Shown: piece after piece, positions 31,288 to 61,105 of the stretch
Numbering within the stretch: the first letter of the stretch is position 1
Layout: each line of letters begins with the position of its first letter
Source of the DNA: Amoebidium appalachense
Taxonomy: Eukaryota > Ichthyosporea
Reading direction: 5' to 3'
Assembly (NCBI GenBank): GCA_963693365.1
Contig: CAVNZM010000001.1
Span: forward strand, 19,220,001-19,284,000
Length of the DNA: 64,000 nucleotides
Translations under genes and position numbers: made by a program
Notes under the pieces: generated by a model
Database searches by the model: none
Told to the model about the DNA's origin: nothing
What the model saw: only the letters and a program-made list of their open reading frames with translations

Positions 31288-32102
31288 CTGCGGGAGACCT
31301 CGAAAGAAAGAAAGAAAAAACCTTGTTGAAGTTGAAGTTGAACTAAAGAAGAATCTCAAAAAACCACAAATACACAACTACAGAACTGAAATTCAAAACA
31401 CGACCTAGATCTCATAAGACTACACATCGAGGCGCGCACACAAGTGTCTGGGCGAGGGGTTCCGAATCTCACTCCTTGGCAATAGATATATCTATTGCCA
31501 TGTGTTTTATGGTGATTAGTTGTGGCTCTTGCAACACTGCCCTCCGGACCCCGGGGGCCCGGTGAGAGGGGGGTGAGCGGGGTGAGGGTTGTCGGGGTGC
31601 CATATGTATGACTATCATTATCACCGATGCATCACGATCAGATCGGACATGTATCGGTTATTTGAAAAATTCGGCTTGCATGACAAGTCTTCGTTAAGGA
31701 GCCTTAAGAGTTTCTTTTGACCCCTGAAAATGTTAAACCACGTCGATTACGGGCATCTTCCCCCCCCCCCCCCCCCCCGCCCTCCCCGCCATTCGGAGCG
31801 GTCTCCCCTTATGTACCTCGCGCCAGACTTGAGTATGTATACCCACAGCGAAACTTTATTTAAGGCTTACTGCTCTGTGCCCGGCGACTATAGCTATTTT
31901 CAACATCTCAGCTGTTAATGCAGCTCTCCATCCGCAATTGTACCCCACACACGGCACCCCCACCCACCCAGACCATGTTCTGCAACCGACGAAAACATGC
32001 AAAGAATCGACTACATACCAATGTCTACTCATACATAGCACATACTGGCAACTTCCCTGTTTCAAAATACATCCAACTTCCTAAACACACTAAGGCCACA
32101 AG
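31288..32102. other. Downstream flank of the ALDH gene
   Basis: Mostly unique sequence with one C run at about 31760-31778. I see no gene here. It includes the candidate polyadenylation signal at 31855-31860. Confidence 0.5.
31855..31860 (-). terminator. Candidate AATAAA polyadenylation signal of the ALDH gene
   Basis: Canonical hexamer on the minus strand about 245 nt past the ALDH stop codon (32103-32105). Confidence 0.5.
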
Positions 32103-42413
<10,311 letters not shown>

Positions 42414-42921
42414 TTTCTCGTGGCACTTTAATGGTTGCATGGTTTAGTAGGTGGAAAGAGAATCCGTGCAAAGCTTGTTTGCACTTTCCAGCTTCCCGGC
42501 TCCTAACGTTAACCACCCTCTCCCTCTCCCCTCCCCCCCCTCCCCCCCACCCCACCCCCCCACCCCACCCCCCGTCCTGCCTTCCCCATCCTTCCTCACC
42601 CTATTCCCGTTTTCCCTGCTGAACTCTCTTCCTGCCCCGTCCCCATACCTATAACAATCTCCCACATCTCCTCTCGTTTCCCCCAATAGCCTCGATTCTG
42701 TCCGTCTTCCACATTGCCAGATCCTCCCCGATGCCCATGAATTCCCACTTTTGCCATGAACCAGCATTCCTTCTTTCTCAGCGCATACACTTACCAGGTC
42801 ATGGATAGGATACTATCGTCCGTTACAAGCACCTTGGCAAAGAAACATTTCTGTTTTCTCCTTTTATGTACTTCGCGTTGTGGGCTTTTATCATGATCAC
42901 AAAACTGCCTTCCACAAAAAC

Positions 42922-42978
42922 ATTGGTCGTGACGTAAGCCCGCCGGCTCAGTAAAACCGCCAAAAATTGCGGGCCAAT
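42922..42978. promoter_or_regulatory. Divergent promoter module: ATTGG, TGACGTAA, CCGCCAAA, CCAAT
   Basis: Between the ALDH (-) and TBCC (+) genes. ATTGG at 42922-42926 (inverted CCAAT), TGACGTAA at 42930-42937 (ATF/CREB-like), CCGCCAAA at 42957-42964 (E2F-like, reverse TTTGGCGG), CCAAT at 42974-42978. The ATTGG/CCGCCAAA/CCAAT arrangement recurs at 60761-60797 in the other divergent gene pair. Factor names are by motif resemblance only. Confidence 0.4.
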
Positions 42979-43198
42979 CCTTTTTTAAAGCCAAGTAAAA
43001 TAGCAAAGTTAGGTAAAAACAATATACCTACTTTTTATTTGACAAATAAATATTTGATGTTACAATAAAGATGGGTAAAGTAATGGTCGATAATGCCTGC
43101 CTTTTTGAGCGGGGACAACTTGAGTGAGACCTGAAACATTGAAAGTCACGGACAACAAGTCACGGAATTCACTGTAGGGGTCGCTGAAAGATGGTAAA

Positions 43199-43285
43199 GA
43201 TCAGCGTTTAGAAAAAGATCAGCGTTTAGAAGACGCAAAGATCAGTGTTTAGGAGACGCATGCACCAGTGTCGAGGAGACGCCTG
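43199..43285. repeat. Degenerate short tandem repeat (GATCAGCGTTTAGA unit)
   Basis: Three clear units of GATCAGYGTTTAG followed by diverged GAGACGC-containing units, within the ALDH-TBCC intergenic region. Confidence 0.7.
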
Positions 43286-43398
43286 CACAAACAGCACACA
43301 GAACGTAAGAATGCCGCTATGGAGGGAAGGGCAGGTGGGTGGTAGGGTTAAGAGTAAGTGGGTGTTGGGTGAGAGAGGAGGTTTAAAGGTTTGGTGTT

Positions 43399-43419
43399 GG
43401 GGTTGGGGGGAGGGGGGAG

Positions 43420-43455
<36 letters not shown>

Positions 43456-44110
43456 GAAGGAGGAGGAGGAGGGGGGAGTTGTTGAGCAAAAGGGGTGCTG
43501 TAAACGAGGTTTGTTGTGTAAAAAAAGGAATTGTAAAAAGGAACTTACACATTTAGTTGCTGATGACCTTCGTTTGTGACGGAATATAGGGGAGGGAAGG
43601 TAAAGGGGAGTGTGGGAGCGGAAAGGAGAGGGGGAAGCGTGGGTGGTTTGGGAGAGAGAAGGGGGGGGAGGTGGGGAGGGGGGAGGAGGCGCAATGAGAC
43701 TGTTTGGGTTTGTGGCACGGTGGGTCGGTGGGGCGGGGGGGGGGAGGGGGGAAGGGGGAAGGGAGGGGAGGGGGGGGTTGAGCGAGAGAAAGGAGGAGGA
43801 GGTAGGGGAGGAGGGGAGGGGAGGGAGGGAGGGGGGGAGGGAGGGAGAGGGAGGGGGGAGGGGAAGAGTGGGGGGGGGGGGGAGAGAGAGAGAGGGTGGG
43901 GAGAGGGAGGGAGGACGGGGGGGGGAGAGAAGGGGGGTGGAGAGAGAGAGAGGGGGGGGGGGAAGGGAGGGAGGGAGGGAGGGAGGGAGGGAGAGAGAGA
44001 GGGGGGGGGGGGGGGGGAGGGAGGGAGGGAGGGAGAAAGGGAGGGAGGGGGGTGAGGGGGGGGAGGTAGGGAGGGAGGGAGGGAGGGAGGGAGGGAGGGA
44101 GGGTTAGAGA
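43399..44110. repeat. 700-bp purine-rich (G/A) tract
   Basis: Almost pure G/A on the + strand with GGGA and GA units, ending in a run of about twenty GGGA repeats, between ALDH and TBCC. Long open frames on both strands here are compositional artefacts. Together with 44111-44800, which looks unique and without a recognisable gene, it forms the distal 5' flank of TBCC. Confidence 0.9.
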
Positions 44111-44800
44111 GAGATAGATCAGATGGAAGGGATGGGCGAGGGGGATGGAGAGAAAGGATGTAGTTACGGGGCACTTGAAATGAGTTGTAGAGGGGGGAGG
44201 GAACGGAGACAATGCAGGGTATGAACGATGTATTAGTTTGAATGGAGCGAGGGTGTTGGCAAAGAAAGCCAGTGAGGAGATTTACCTGCGGGCTGTTTGC
44301 CGGGGGAGAGGGAGGGGAGAAGGGGGGCCCAAGGCCGAGTAGGAATTATTCGTTGTTGTTTAAAGAGCTTATGGAAGGAAGGAAAGAACAGAGTAAAAGA
44401 AGAGGTTAAAGAACTTGCACACTCAGGCGTGAGGTGTGGAGCCATGATGACACACCCGCCAAGCTTGCACTCGTCTGTGTCCAGACACAGCATGCAATTG
44501 CTGAAGCACACAAACACTTGGCATCACAGCTATGTTTGCTTGCACAAGCACATCGGGCACCTCGAGCCTGGACCTTCTTTCTGGACTATGCCTGAGACTC
44601 TGGTGGCCGCCCCAACTACACCTGCTTTCCCCACCACCTTCCTGGTTTTTGTTTGATTATTGCAGCACAGATAGTGTCGTGTTGCTCCTTTTTACTTCAC
44701 GGTTGGCATGCAGGGGGCTGTGTGCGGATAGCTATTGCTCGGCTGTTTCTGAATACCCTGTGTTCGTAGGTGGTGTTCTACCAGTCACTTTTTTTACACC

Positions 44801-45668
44801 ATGGGTGATGCACCTCTAAAACTGCCTGCACATCTGCAGCAGGTAACACCCCCTCCCCCCCCCCCCCCCCCCCCCCCCCCCCGGGTCGCCTTCCGCTCTC
44901 CCTTCTGCTCACTGATTGACACACAATGATTCTTTCTCCCCCCCCCCCCCCCCCCCCCCGCCCCTCCCCCGCCCCTCTGTCACCCACCGGCGCCCCCACC
45001 AACACCCTCGCCTTCCTTTTTTTCGCGTCACCCCCACTCCCTCCCCCCCCCCCCCCCCCCCCCTCCATCCACGAAATCCGAGAGATCACGGGAAAAAGAG
45101 ACTGAACTTTGTTTACTCGTCCACCTCTCTCTGTCCCTTGCCTCTTCCACTCCATTTCCCATTTCCCCCCCCCCTCCCCCCCCCCCCACTCCCCCCTCCC
45201 CCTCCCCCCTCCCCTCTTGGTCTTCCCCGGCCCCCTCGCTTCTTGCTAACCCACCCGCACACCCACACACCTGCACACCAACAAACACCCACAAACCACA
45301 CAAACACTAAACTAAAACCAACAGGCAACCACACATCAAACAACATTGAGGGAAAACAAACAAACAATCACACACTAAACCACACCCAATGAACACAAAC
45401 AATTAACCACAAACCACACAACACCTATACAAAACAAACAAACAACCACACACCAAACCACACCACCCAAACAACACAATCAAACAACCACACATCCAAC
45501 CACACCCAAACAACACAAACAGAAACTAGACCAGCGGCAGGCAGCCTTGCAGTCCAAAAAGCAAAAGGCCTCAGAGCATGGGCAGCCAGCCACCGACACA
45601 GCAGAAGCATTCTGGATGGATTTCCAGAAGCTGGAAGAAGGTATGCATGCTTCGTTTTTTTGGTGGAA

Positions 45669-45703
<35 letters not shown>

Positions 45704-46232
45704 CTTTAGAGTTGATGTTGCCTCATCATCCTTCCCCCCTCCTCCCCCCCCCCCCCCCCCCCGTGTTACTACCCTGCGGTGTGGGTCAAATCTCATATTT
45801 TCCCCTGTGATTGCAAATTCTGCGGCCTTCAGGACTTATTTCTTTTCAGCTGGTGTGGTATGTTAGCCAGGAAAGTATCGACCGAGGTAGCGACGGGGGA
45901 GTTTCCCAGAACCCCCGTCTCCTGAGTTCCTATTTATATTTTTCTGGCTTCTGCTTAGTGCTGCAACTTAAGCCCCCGGCCTTTCCCACTGCCCTTGCCT
46001 GCATAAGTAACTCTGCTCGTCTCTGATCAAGACGGGTGTCCCACCCATGTTCAAGTGAAACAGTATCTGAGTTGGGTTTCGTTGACGAGGTGAATGGGTC
46101 GAAACTCGGGTACTGAGGATGACGTGGGCCCCCCTGAGGATGGGCTCTGCTTATATGCACACTCTTTGCCTGGTTCGCACTCTGCATCGTGTTATCCGTT
46201 GTTCATGTGTACTTCGTACTTTATGACGCATT

Positions 46233-46264
<32 letters not shown>

Positions 46265-46560
46265 CGCCCTTCCCTCCCTCCCCACTCCCCTAGCTCCCTC
46301 CATTTTTTCCAATATTGCTGCTTCTGAGGTTGCTTGGGGTTTTGCACTGAACACAACCCCTCAGTCCCCCTTCATACCGCATCCTGTTGCCGTCCACAAA
46401 AACACAAGTCACTTACGGAAAAAAGATGTAGAAGACCAGCCACGTGTGTTATACATGGCGTGCATTGTCATGTGCACTTTCTAAAGCACACATTACCATG
46501 TGAACGTATACTCACGGGTAGGTACTTGCATGCACCCTCACACCAAATGCATACACGAAG

Positions 46561-46598
<38 letters not shown>

Positions 46599-47673
46599 TT
46601 CCAACACACACACGCACACGCGCGTGCACGCGCGCGCGCGCGCACACACACAAACACACACACTTACTCACACACACTCTCTCTCACTCACACTCACACA
46701 GCCGTCTCTACCCGCACTGTGTCACTTGGAGATATACCCGAGTCTGTCCGGGCAAAGGAGGCTGAAGAAATAGCCCAACTGAGGCAACAGGTAGCGGTCG
46801 GTGTGTGCTTGTGTGGCGGTGCTGGTGATAGTGTGTGTATGTTTTGGAGGTTAGGAGGGGAGGGTGGGAGGGGGGGGGTACGGGCAACAATCATTCGTAT
46901 CATAAGGTTTGCGCTGAATTGTTGGAGTGGGAGTCACAGTGGTGTTGTACGGGCTTTGCAAGATGCTATTATATTAGACAAGGTGTTTGATGTATGGTGG
47001 CTAGATGGGCAGGAGGGAGGGCAACCACTGTGCCCCGGTTTTACCAAAAAAATGTTCATGTTGCTCAAATGCTGGTTGGCGATACAATGGTAAACTAATA
47101 TTCCCCCTCCCCCCCTCCCCCCCCCCCCCCCCCCCCCCCCCCACCACCACCACCACCACCACCACCTACCCATCCCCCTCCCCCCCTCCCCACCAGGCAG
47201 AGGAATTATTGACCGATGCTACCCGATATCTCGGCCAGTATGATATAAAGAAGGCTCAAAACGTGGGTCTGCCCCCCCCCCCCCCCCCCCCCCCCCCTCT
47301 CCTCCCAATTTTTGTCGTTTCTTAGATCACCATTCCATACTGTCATATATCGACTCACCCAGTGGCAGACACCCACTTGTTTCTTGCATCTTTAATTGGC
47401 ACACCCGCAATACTTAAAGTGAAGTGGCATGCCTGACCCCGATTCCACCAATGGCAGGCTTTTATTAAAACGATAGCAAATATATTCACAGATCATACAA
47501 GTGAAAGCTTAGTGAAAATATCTCATACCAGTCCATCTAATAGGTGATTTATTCGACATGTCCACCCAAGATTCCTGGTATACCTAACCAAATCACATAT
47601 GTCGCCAATCTCGATAGAATCGTAGTTAAGCACGAGACTATAATGCGTTTGCATTGAACACAGTTCAGGATCG

Positions 47674-47706
<33 letters not shown>

Positions 47707-47878
47707 TTCCTCCCTCCCTCCCTTCCTCTCTCTCTTCACCTTTGTCTGGATATAGGTTTAGGGATAGAGGCTCCAACGTTGAAACCCTTATATTTGATAT
47801 GGATAGTGGGTTTGGTTAGGCACAAGGGGGGGAAGGAGGTGGAGTGGGAGGGGTAGGAGGGAGGGGCTGGGGGGTGCC

Positions 47879-47911
<33 letters not shown>

Positions 47912-48096
47912 ATCGACTGTCGTCGTCTACCCGTTATGTGGTTGTTGATTCCTATCACCACAGACACTGACAGCTCTGCATGAGTCGCTGGAAGAGAAAA
48001 AGGCAACACTGCTGCCACAGAAGAAGTTTGCTTTCAAGGCCCGGCCCAGACCGAAAAAGGTAGCGTACAGTGTGAGAGTTGCTTGTTTGCAACTAT

Positions 48097-48152
<56 letters not shown>

Positions 48153-48325
48153 CGGGCTACCACCATCACCACCACCACAAAAAAGAAAGAAAGAAAGAAA
48201 GAAAGGAAAGAAAAAGAAAGAAGAAGGGGAGGGGGGGGGGGAGTGTGTGCGTGTGTGCGCATGAGTGACTGAGAGGTAACGGGTGGTTGAAAAGATAAGA
48301 GAAAGAAGCACGTATATCCCTGTGC

Positions 48326-48366
<41 letters not shown>

Positions 48367-48758
48367 ACGAACATTGAGAGAGTTGTGCAAAGGTAGATGC
48401 TCCACGTGGTCATCTTCACATGCTTGGGATCTGCTTTCAGAATTGCATGCGAGATGGCATGTCTGAACTCTGGGCACGTATCTTTTCTCCCTTTCTTATT
48501 GGCATATAGGTGTGTGTGTGTGTGTGTACGCATTCCTTATTGATATGTAAGTGTCTCCTGTGTGCATTATCTTTTCTGTGTATGTTTACTTGTATTTGAG
48601 ATTAGGTTGAGCGGCTGGATTAGGGCAAGAACATGAAGGGAGACGTGGGTGTACTGTTTCTGGTGGCATAGCAGTTGGTGAAAGGAATGGTCGGCTTTAA
48701 TTCTGGCAAAACACATGTTCAATATTCTGATTTTGTTTGTAGCCTTTTCCCCCCTTTT

Positions 48759-48804
<46 letters not shown>

Positions 48805-49200
48805 ATTTGTTCATGAACTTCCACGTTGCAGGTAGAAGCGAGTGAGCCAAACACACACCCCCAAACAGAGACCACGAATAGCAGTGCAGCACCGGCCACC
48901 AACCACACGTCTTTTGAAAACACCAACGCTGTTGTGATTTCGGACCAATCAAACTCAACCATCGACAAAGCAGCCAATGTAACGGATGGAAAAGATGTTG
49001 TTTTGCGCAATTTGAGTGGGTGCAAAATATTTCTTTCGGGCCGTGTAGGGGCTGTACGTGCGGATGGGCTTAGGGACTGCACGGTGGTGGTGGGGACGGT
49101 GGAGGGGTCAGTGTTGATGCACGAGTGCAGGGGGTGTGTCTTCTACCTGGGATGCAGACAGGTAGGCAAACCGTTGGAGAGACACGCATACACACACATC

Positions 49201-49238
<38 letters not shown>

Positions 49239-49644
49239 TCCCTCTGCGCCTTCCCCCCCCCCCCCCCCCCCGGCCCTCAACCCCTCTTCGCTACACAGGT
49301 CCTGCATTGCAACACTTGGCCTCTTCCCTTTTCCTCCCTCCCTCCTCCTCTCCCCCCCCCCCCCCCCCCCCTCCCCTCCCCCTCTTTTCCTTCCGTTTCC
49401 CCCGTGTGCTTATCTCCTTGGGCAAAAAGGGAATGAGCCCATCCCTATGAAGAGCTCGTCCACGTGCACATCACACGTGCGCTGCGACCTCTGGGGCACA
49501 CAAGCCAGATTCATGTTTCCAACCACACTCAATTCCATACACACACAGCTGAGGGTGCACACCACCACCTCCTGTGACTTCTATCTGGACATCCACAGTC
49601 ATCCCATCATTGAAGATTGCAGGCAAGTGGCTGCACACCCCCAG

Positions 49645-49681
<37 letters not shown>

Positions 49682-49940
49682 AGGTCTGTGTGTGGTGCGT
49701 GAGCGAGTGTGTGTGGGCGTGCGTGTGTGCATGCGTTCGGGGCATGTTTGCGTGGGAGGGGGGAGGGGAGGGGAGGGGGGAGGTCTTCAAGTTCTACAAG
49801 TGTATGTAAGCCTTGGAGGAGCAAGCGGGGAGAGACTCGAGTTAATATATTAACACAAAAGTATGTTTTCTCATGCAAGTTCAGTTGTTCATGTGTCTGG
49901 GGTTTGAGCATGACTTTTTGCAGTGGTGGTGGTGGTCAAT

Positions 49941-49989
<49 letters not shown>

Positions 49990-50260
49990 TGTGCGCACGC
50001 ATTTGAAGCACCCCTAATGATTTGTTGGGGTGGCGTTGCAGTGGGTTGAGATTTGGCCCACTTTGTGCCCAGCCAAGCCCGTTACAACCAGAGGTAGGGC
50101 CGCCCCAAACTGCAGGTGCGCGCATGCGGGCGGACACACTTAGCGATACACACATACATGCACGCACCTTCACACCCAAATACACATGTGCACGCACCTA
50201 TAGGCACACACACACACACACACACACACACGCGCGCAGCATGCACGCACACACACACAG

Positions 50261-50335
<75 letters not shown>

Positions 50336-50676
50336 CGCGCAGTCACACAAGCGACCACCACTGCCTCCACGTGCCCAATGAAGATTGGAAGGGGAAGAAG
50401 CAGGGAAAAAAAGGCTCTTTCACATTCCTCACGTGCATAATCGAGAGCGGACGTACAGGCCCCCCCCATGAGCAGTATGCACCATCTGTGCTAGGGTTAA
50501 ACGGTTATCTCATAGTATGTCTCTTGCAGGCAGCCCAAATATCATCCACCTGCCAATCGGATTTGTGGAGGAGGGTAAACGACTTCAAGTGGCTGCGATC
50601 AGACACCCTCTCGCCAAACTGGGCCGTGATACCCGAGGGTGATAGGCTACCGGCTCCGAGATCTCCAATTAGCTGA
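44801..50676 (+). CDS. TBCC: Tubulin-folding cofactor C (TBCC), 9 exons, 337 aa
   Basis: TBCC acts with cofactors D and E as the GTPase-activating protein that releases alpha/beta-tubulin dimers. Exons: 44801-44842 (ATG), 45523-45640, 46702-46790, 47197-47262, 47964-48059, 48832-49161, 49549-49622, 50042-50093, 50530-50676 (TGA). All junctions keep phase. N-terminal helical bundle: LPAHLQQKLDQRQAAL, AEAFWMDFQKLEE, ending LLPQKKFAFKAR as in animal TBCC. After a Ser/Thr/Asn-rich linker comes the beta-helix C-CAP/cofactor C domain from about residue 182 (LRNLSGCKIFLSG, CRGCVFYLGCRQLRVH, SHPIIEDCSGLRFGP). The Arg of QLR (Arg249) matches the catalytic arginine finger. The tail VNDFKWLRSDTLSPNWAV is the family C-terminus. 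Length is close to human TBCC (346). Intron 7 is GC-AG (donor AG|GCAAGT at 49621-49628). Confidence 0.93.
45762..46233 (+). repeat. Interspersed element, long copy 2 (sense, TBCC intron)
   Basis: Collinear with 213-693 (same start CGTGTTACTACC, same 3' end GACGCATTA + C run). A C-rich run also precedes the 5' end. Same orientation as TBCC. Confidence 0.92.
48100..48151 (+). repeat. Poly-C tract
   Basis: About 52 C in TBCC intron 5, sense strand. Similar sense C runs lie at about 46561-46598, 49202-49236, 49647-49681 and 49944-49989 in this gene. Confidence 0.95.
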
Positions 50677-51021
50677 GACTATCAGTCGAAGTAAATAGAG
50701 ACTCGTAAGAATAGGGTAAATCAAATAATGTTGGAGTGTAACATTTGGTAGTTATCTGTAGTTTAACTGACACCTTTAATACCATCTGTATGGACGTGGT
50801 ATCGTATACGTTTGAAATTTTGCACACGTTGTGACCGGTCTTAACTTTCTCTCGGAGCTACCAATGCTAGCTTCTGCTTATCCATAATCTAAAATAGGGT
50901 TGTTTTATTGCATACAGTGTACATCAGTCACTAGCTGCATTTGATTGGCTGCACTGGAAAACGCTGTAGGCCGTCAAGTGAGGCTGGGCCCCTGACGATG
51001 TCCGCAGCAATACAAAGTGCA

Positions 51022-51057
<36 letters not shown>

Positions 51058-51443
51058 ACCGGGATAACGTAATAGGATGATACACACGGGTTCTTCTAGC
51101 CAGACTCTCCTTATGATACAGGGGTCGACAGTGCGTGACCTCATCCCAGGTTAATTTGATAACTCCTTACACATGGCAGCTCTGTAGCATACTTCACCCT
51201 GCTTCCGTAGTCGTACATTTGTCAAGTTGCCTTTCACACGAACGGCAATCTACTATGGCAATACCAAGCCGGTCACTTTTTTGTTTGGTGTTAAACATTG
51301 CTGCTAGGTTTGCACTTGCATAGAATCCGGGAATGTATGCTGTGCACAATGTTATTGCTTGACAATCGGTTCAACTGTAATACGGCTATGAATGGTACCT
51401 ACACCCTCAGCACTAGTCAAGATCTGATGATTGTACATGTGTG

Positions 51444-51449
51444 AATAAA
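51444..51449 (+). terminator. Candidate AATAAA polyadenylation signal (+)
   Basis: About 770 nt past the TBCC stop codon, so the assignment to TBCC is weak. Confidence 0.25.
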
Positions 51450-51616
51450 ATGTCTTGAATGACAGTACATGTTGTGCTGCTGTCAAAGCCACAAAAGCTA
51501 TGGTCCTGCAACAGGGATGATGGCCAGTATTCAAGGAAGAACGTGTTTGCAATTGACCACGTTGACTCGAGATATCCAGATTAATCAGGATCTCTGGCGC
51601 TGGCTTGGTTAGATAG

Positions 51617-51664
<48 letters not shown>

Positions 51665-51844
51665 ACCACCACCACCACCACCACTACCACCACCACCAAT
51701 AATAATAATAATAATATTAATACAGGCACGGGTTTCATAAACTCCATAGTTTAGCTTTGTGGAAACCGAGACCTTGGAAATTTCAGCACATCGATAAAGT
51801 TATCAAGGTAAAAAAGAAATTGCCAACAGGTCCAACATAAATGT

Positions 51845-51850
51845 TTTATT
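51845..51850 (-). terminator. Candidate AATAAA polyadenylation signal (-)
   Basis: Minus-strand hexamer about 640 nt past the MYND gene stop codon. Confidence 0.25.
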
Positions 51851-52491
51851 TATGAAACATTGTGCACGTGTAGATACTGTAACATCATGTGAAGCATCCT
51901 CATTTGGTCAACTTATAGAACATAAATTTCGAATGTTCCCAAAAATTCACCATCCGGCCCAGGCGCTGGTCATTATTGTTGAAACAGGTCAATCCCACAG
52001 TGTCATCCGAAATCTTTGCAGGTAAACCTAGCCGAACAGAATGGTTTTAGAGTTTCATTAGATAGTGATCCAAGCCAACTGCCCGACTCGGAGATATTTG
52101 TACACACCATGCAGACGGGATAACGTCCAAACACACCATTACACTCGTACATTCCAGCACACACACACACACACGGCTATACTTGCACGCACTACAGGGT
52201 AGGCCGAAATCAAGATTACGTGGATTTCGAATTTGGTCGGCCCACCCCAATACCTTCATAATGACAAAAGAAACGATCCTATTTTGATGTATGTCGTGGC
52301 GGCTAGCCAGCCACAAAAGAATTTTTAACTAGTGCTATTACTAACTTAAATTCGAAAAACTCCAATATTACACCTACCCCTGCACACCTAAACGGTATAC
52401 GGCAGACTCCACTACTGCATTCCGTATGCAAATGGTTGTATGTACACGACTATTACAACAACCACCGCCGCATTCGCATTCAAACAACGTA

Positions 52492-60606
<8,115 letters not shown>

Positions 60607-61105
60607 CCTGGGATTTAGGCTTCAAGAATCGGGGTGGGTAGCTATGCTTTCCCTTCTCTTTTTAGGCAGTTGTTATGACAAAACACCGCCAGCACATGTA
60701 GCTCCTCGCACGCGCAGGCTCCAGCGCGCCGCTTTTTATCTTCTTGGGAGACAAAGGCTCATTGGATGATCCTGCCGCCAAATTTTGTTGTGCCAATCAT
60801 ATGCACGCAATGGGTCTCGGGGGAACCATGTTCATCGCCATATATAAAGACCTTGTTTCTTTTTTCTGTTTCACTGCTCTTTATCATTATTATTTGAACC
60901 GGATGTCTGCTACGATGCACGCAGTATCAACAATAGTAATTAGTACAGCTGCAGCTATGTCGTCTCTTTAATGAGGCTTGCTTGCTGTTTTTTAGATTGG
61001 ATTCATAGCACGAAACCATCGATAACGGTTACCTCATAGAGACCGCAGTCCAACTCAGACTCAAGTTGTGTGAAGGTGTGATGCCTCACAAAAAAGCGTA
61101 GCACC
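60607..61105. promoter_or_regulatory. Divergent promoter of the MYND (-) and F-box (+) genes
   Basis: 499 bp, free of microsatellites. ATTGG at 60761-60765, CCGCCAAA at 60775-60782 and CCAAT at 60793-60797 repeat the arrangement seen at 42922-42978. TATATAAA at 60841-60848 could serve the + gene. On the minus strand GATAAAAAG near 60732-60740 lies about 130 nt before the MYND start codon. Confidence 0.45.

Larger units (their letters stand above)
50677..52491. other. Convergent intergenic region between TBCC and the MYND gene
   Basis: Mostly unique sequence with C runs at 51026-51057 and 51617-51664 (the latter followed by CAC and AAT triplet repeats). No gene recognised. Confidence 0.7.

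Noticed and set aside
43545-44212. Pro/Ser-rich and Gly/Arg-rich open frames of about 200 codons
   Set aside because: The DNA is a pure purine/pyrimidine tract, which is open in several frames on both strands by composition.
44290-44656. Possible coding stretch upstream of TBCC (both strands open for about 100 codons)
   Set aside because: No recognisable motif and no phase link to the TBCC start exon at 44801.
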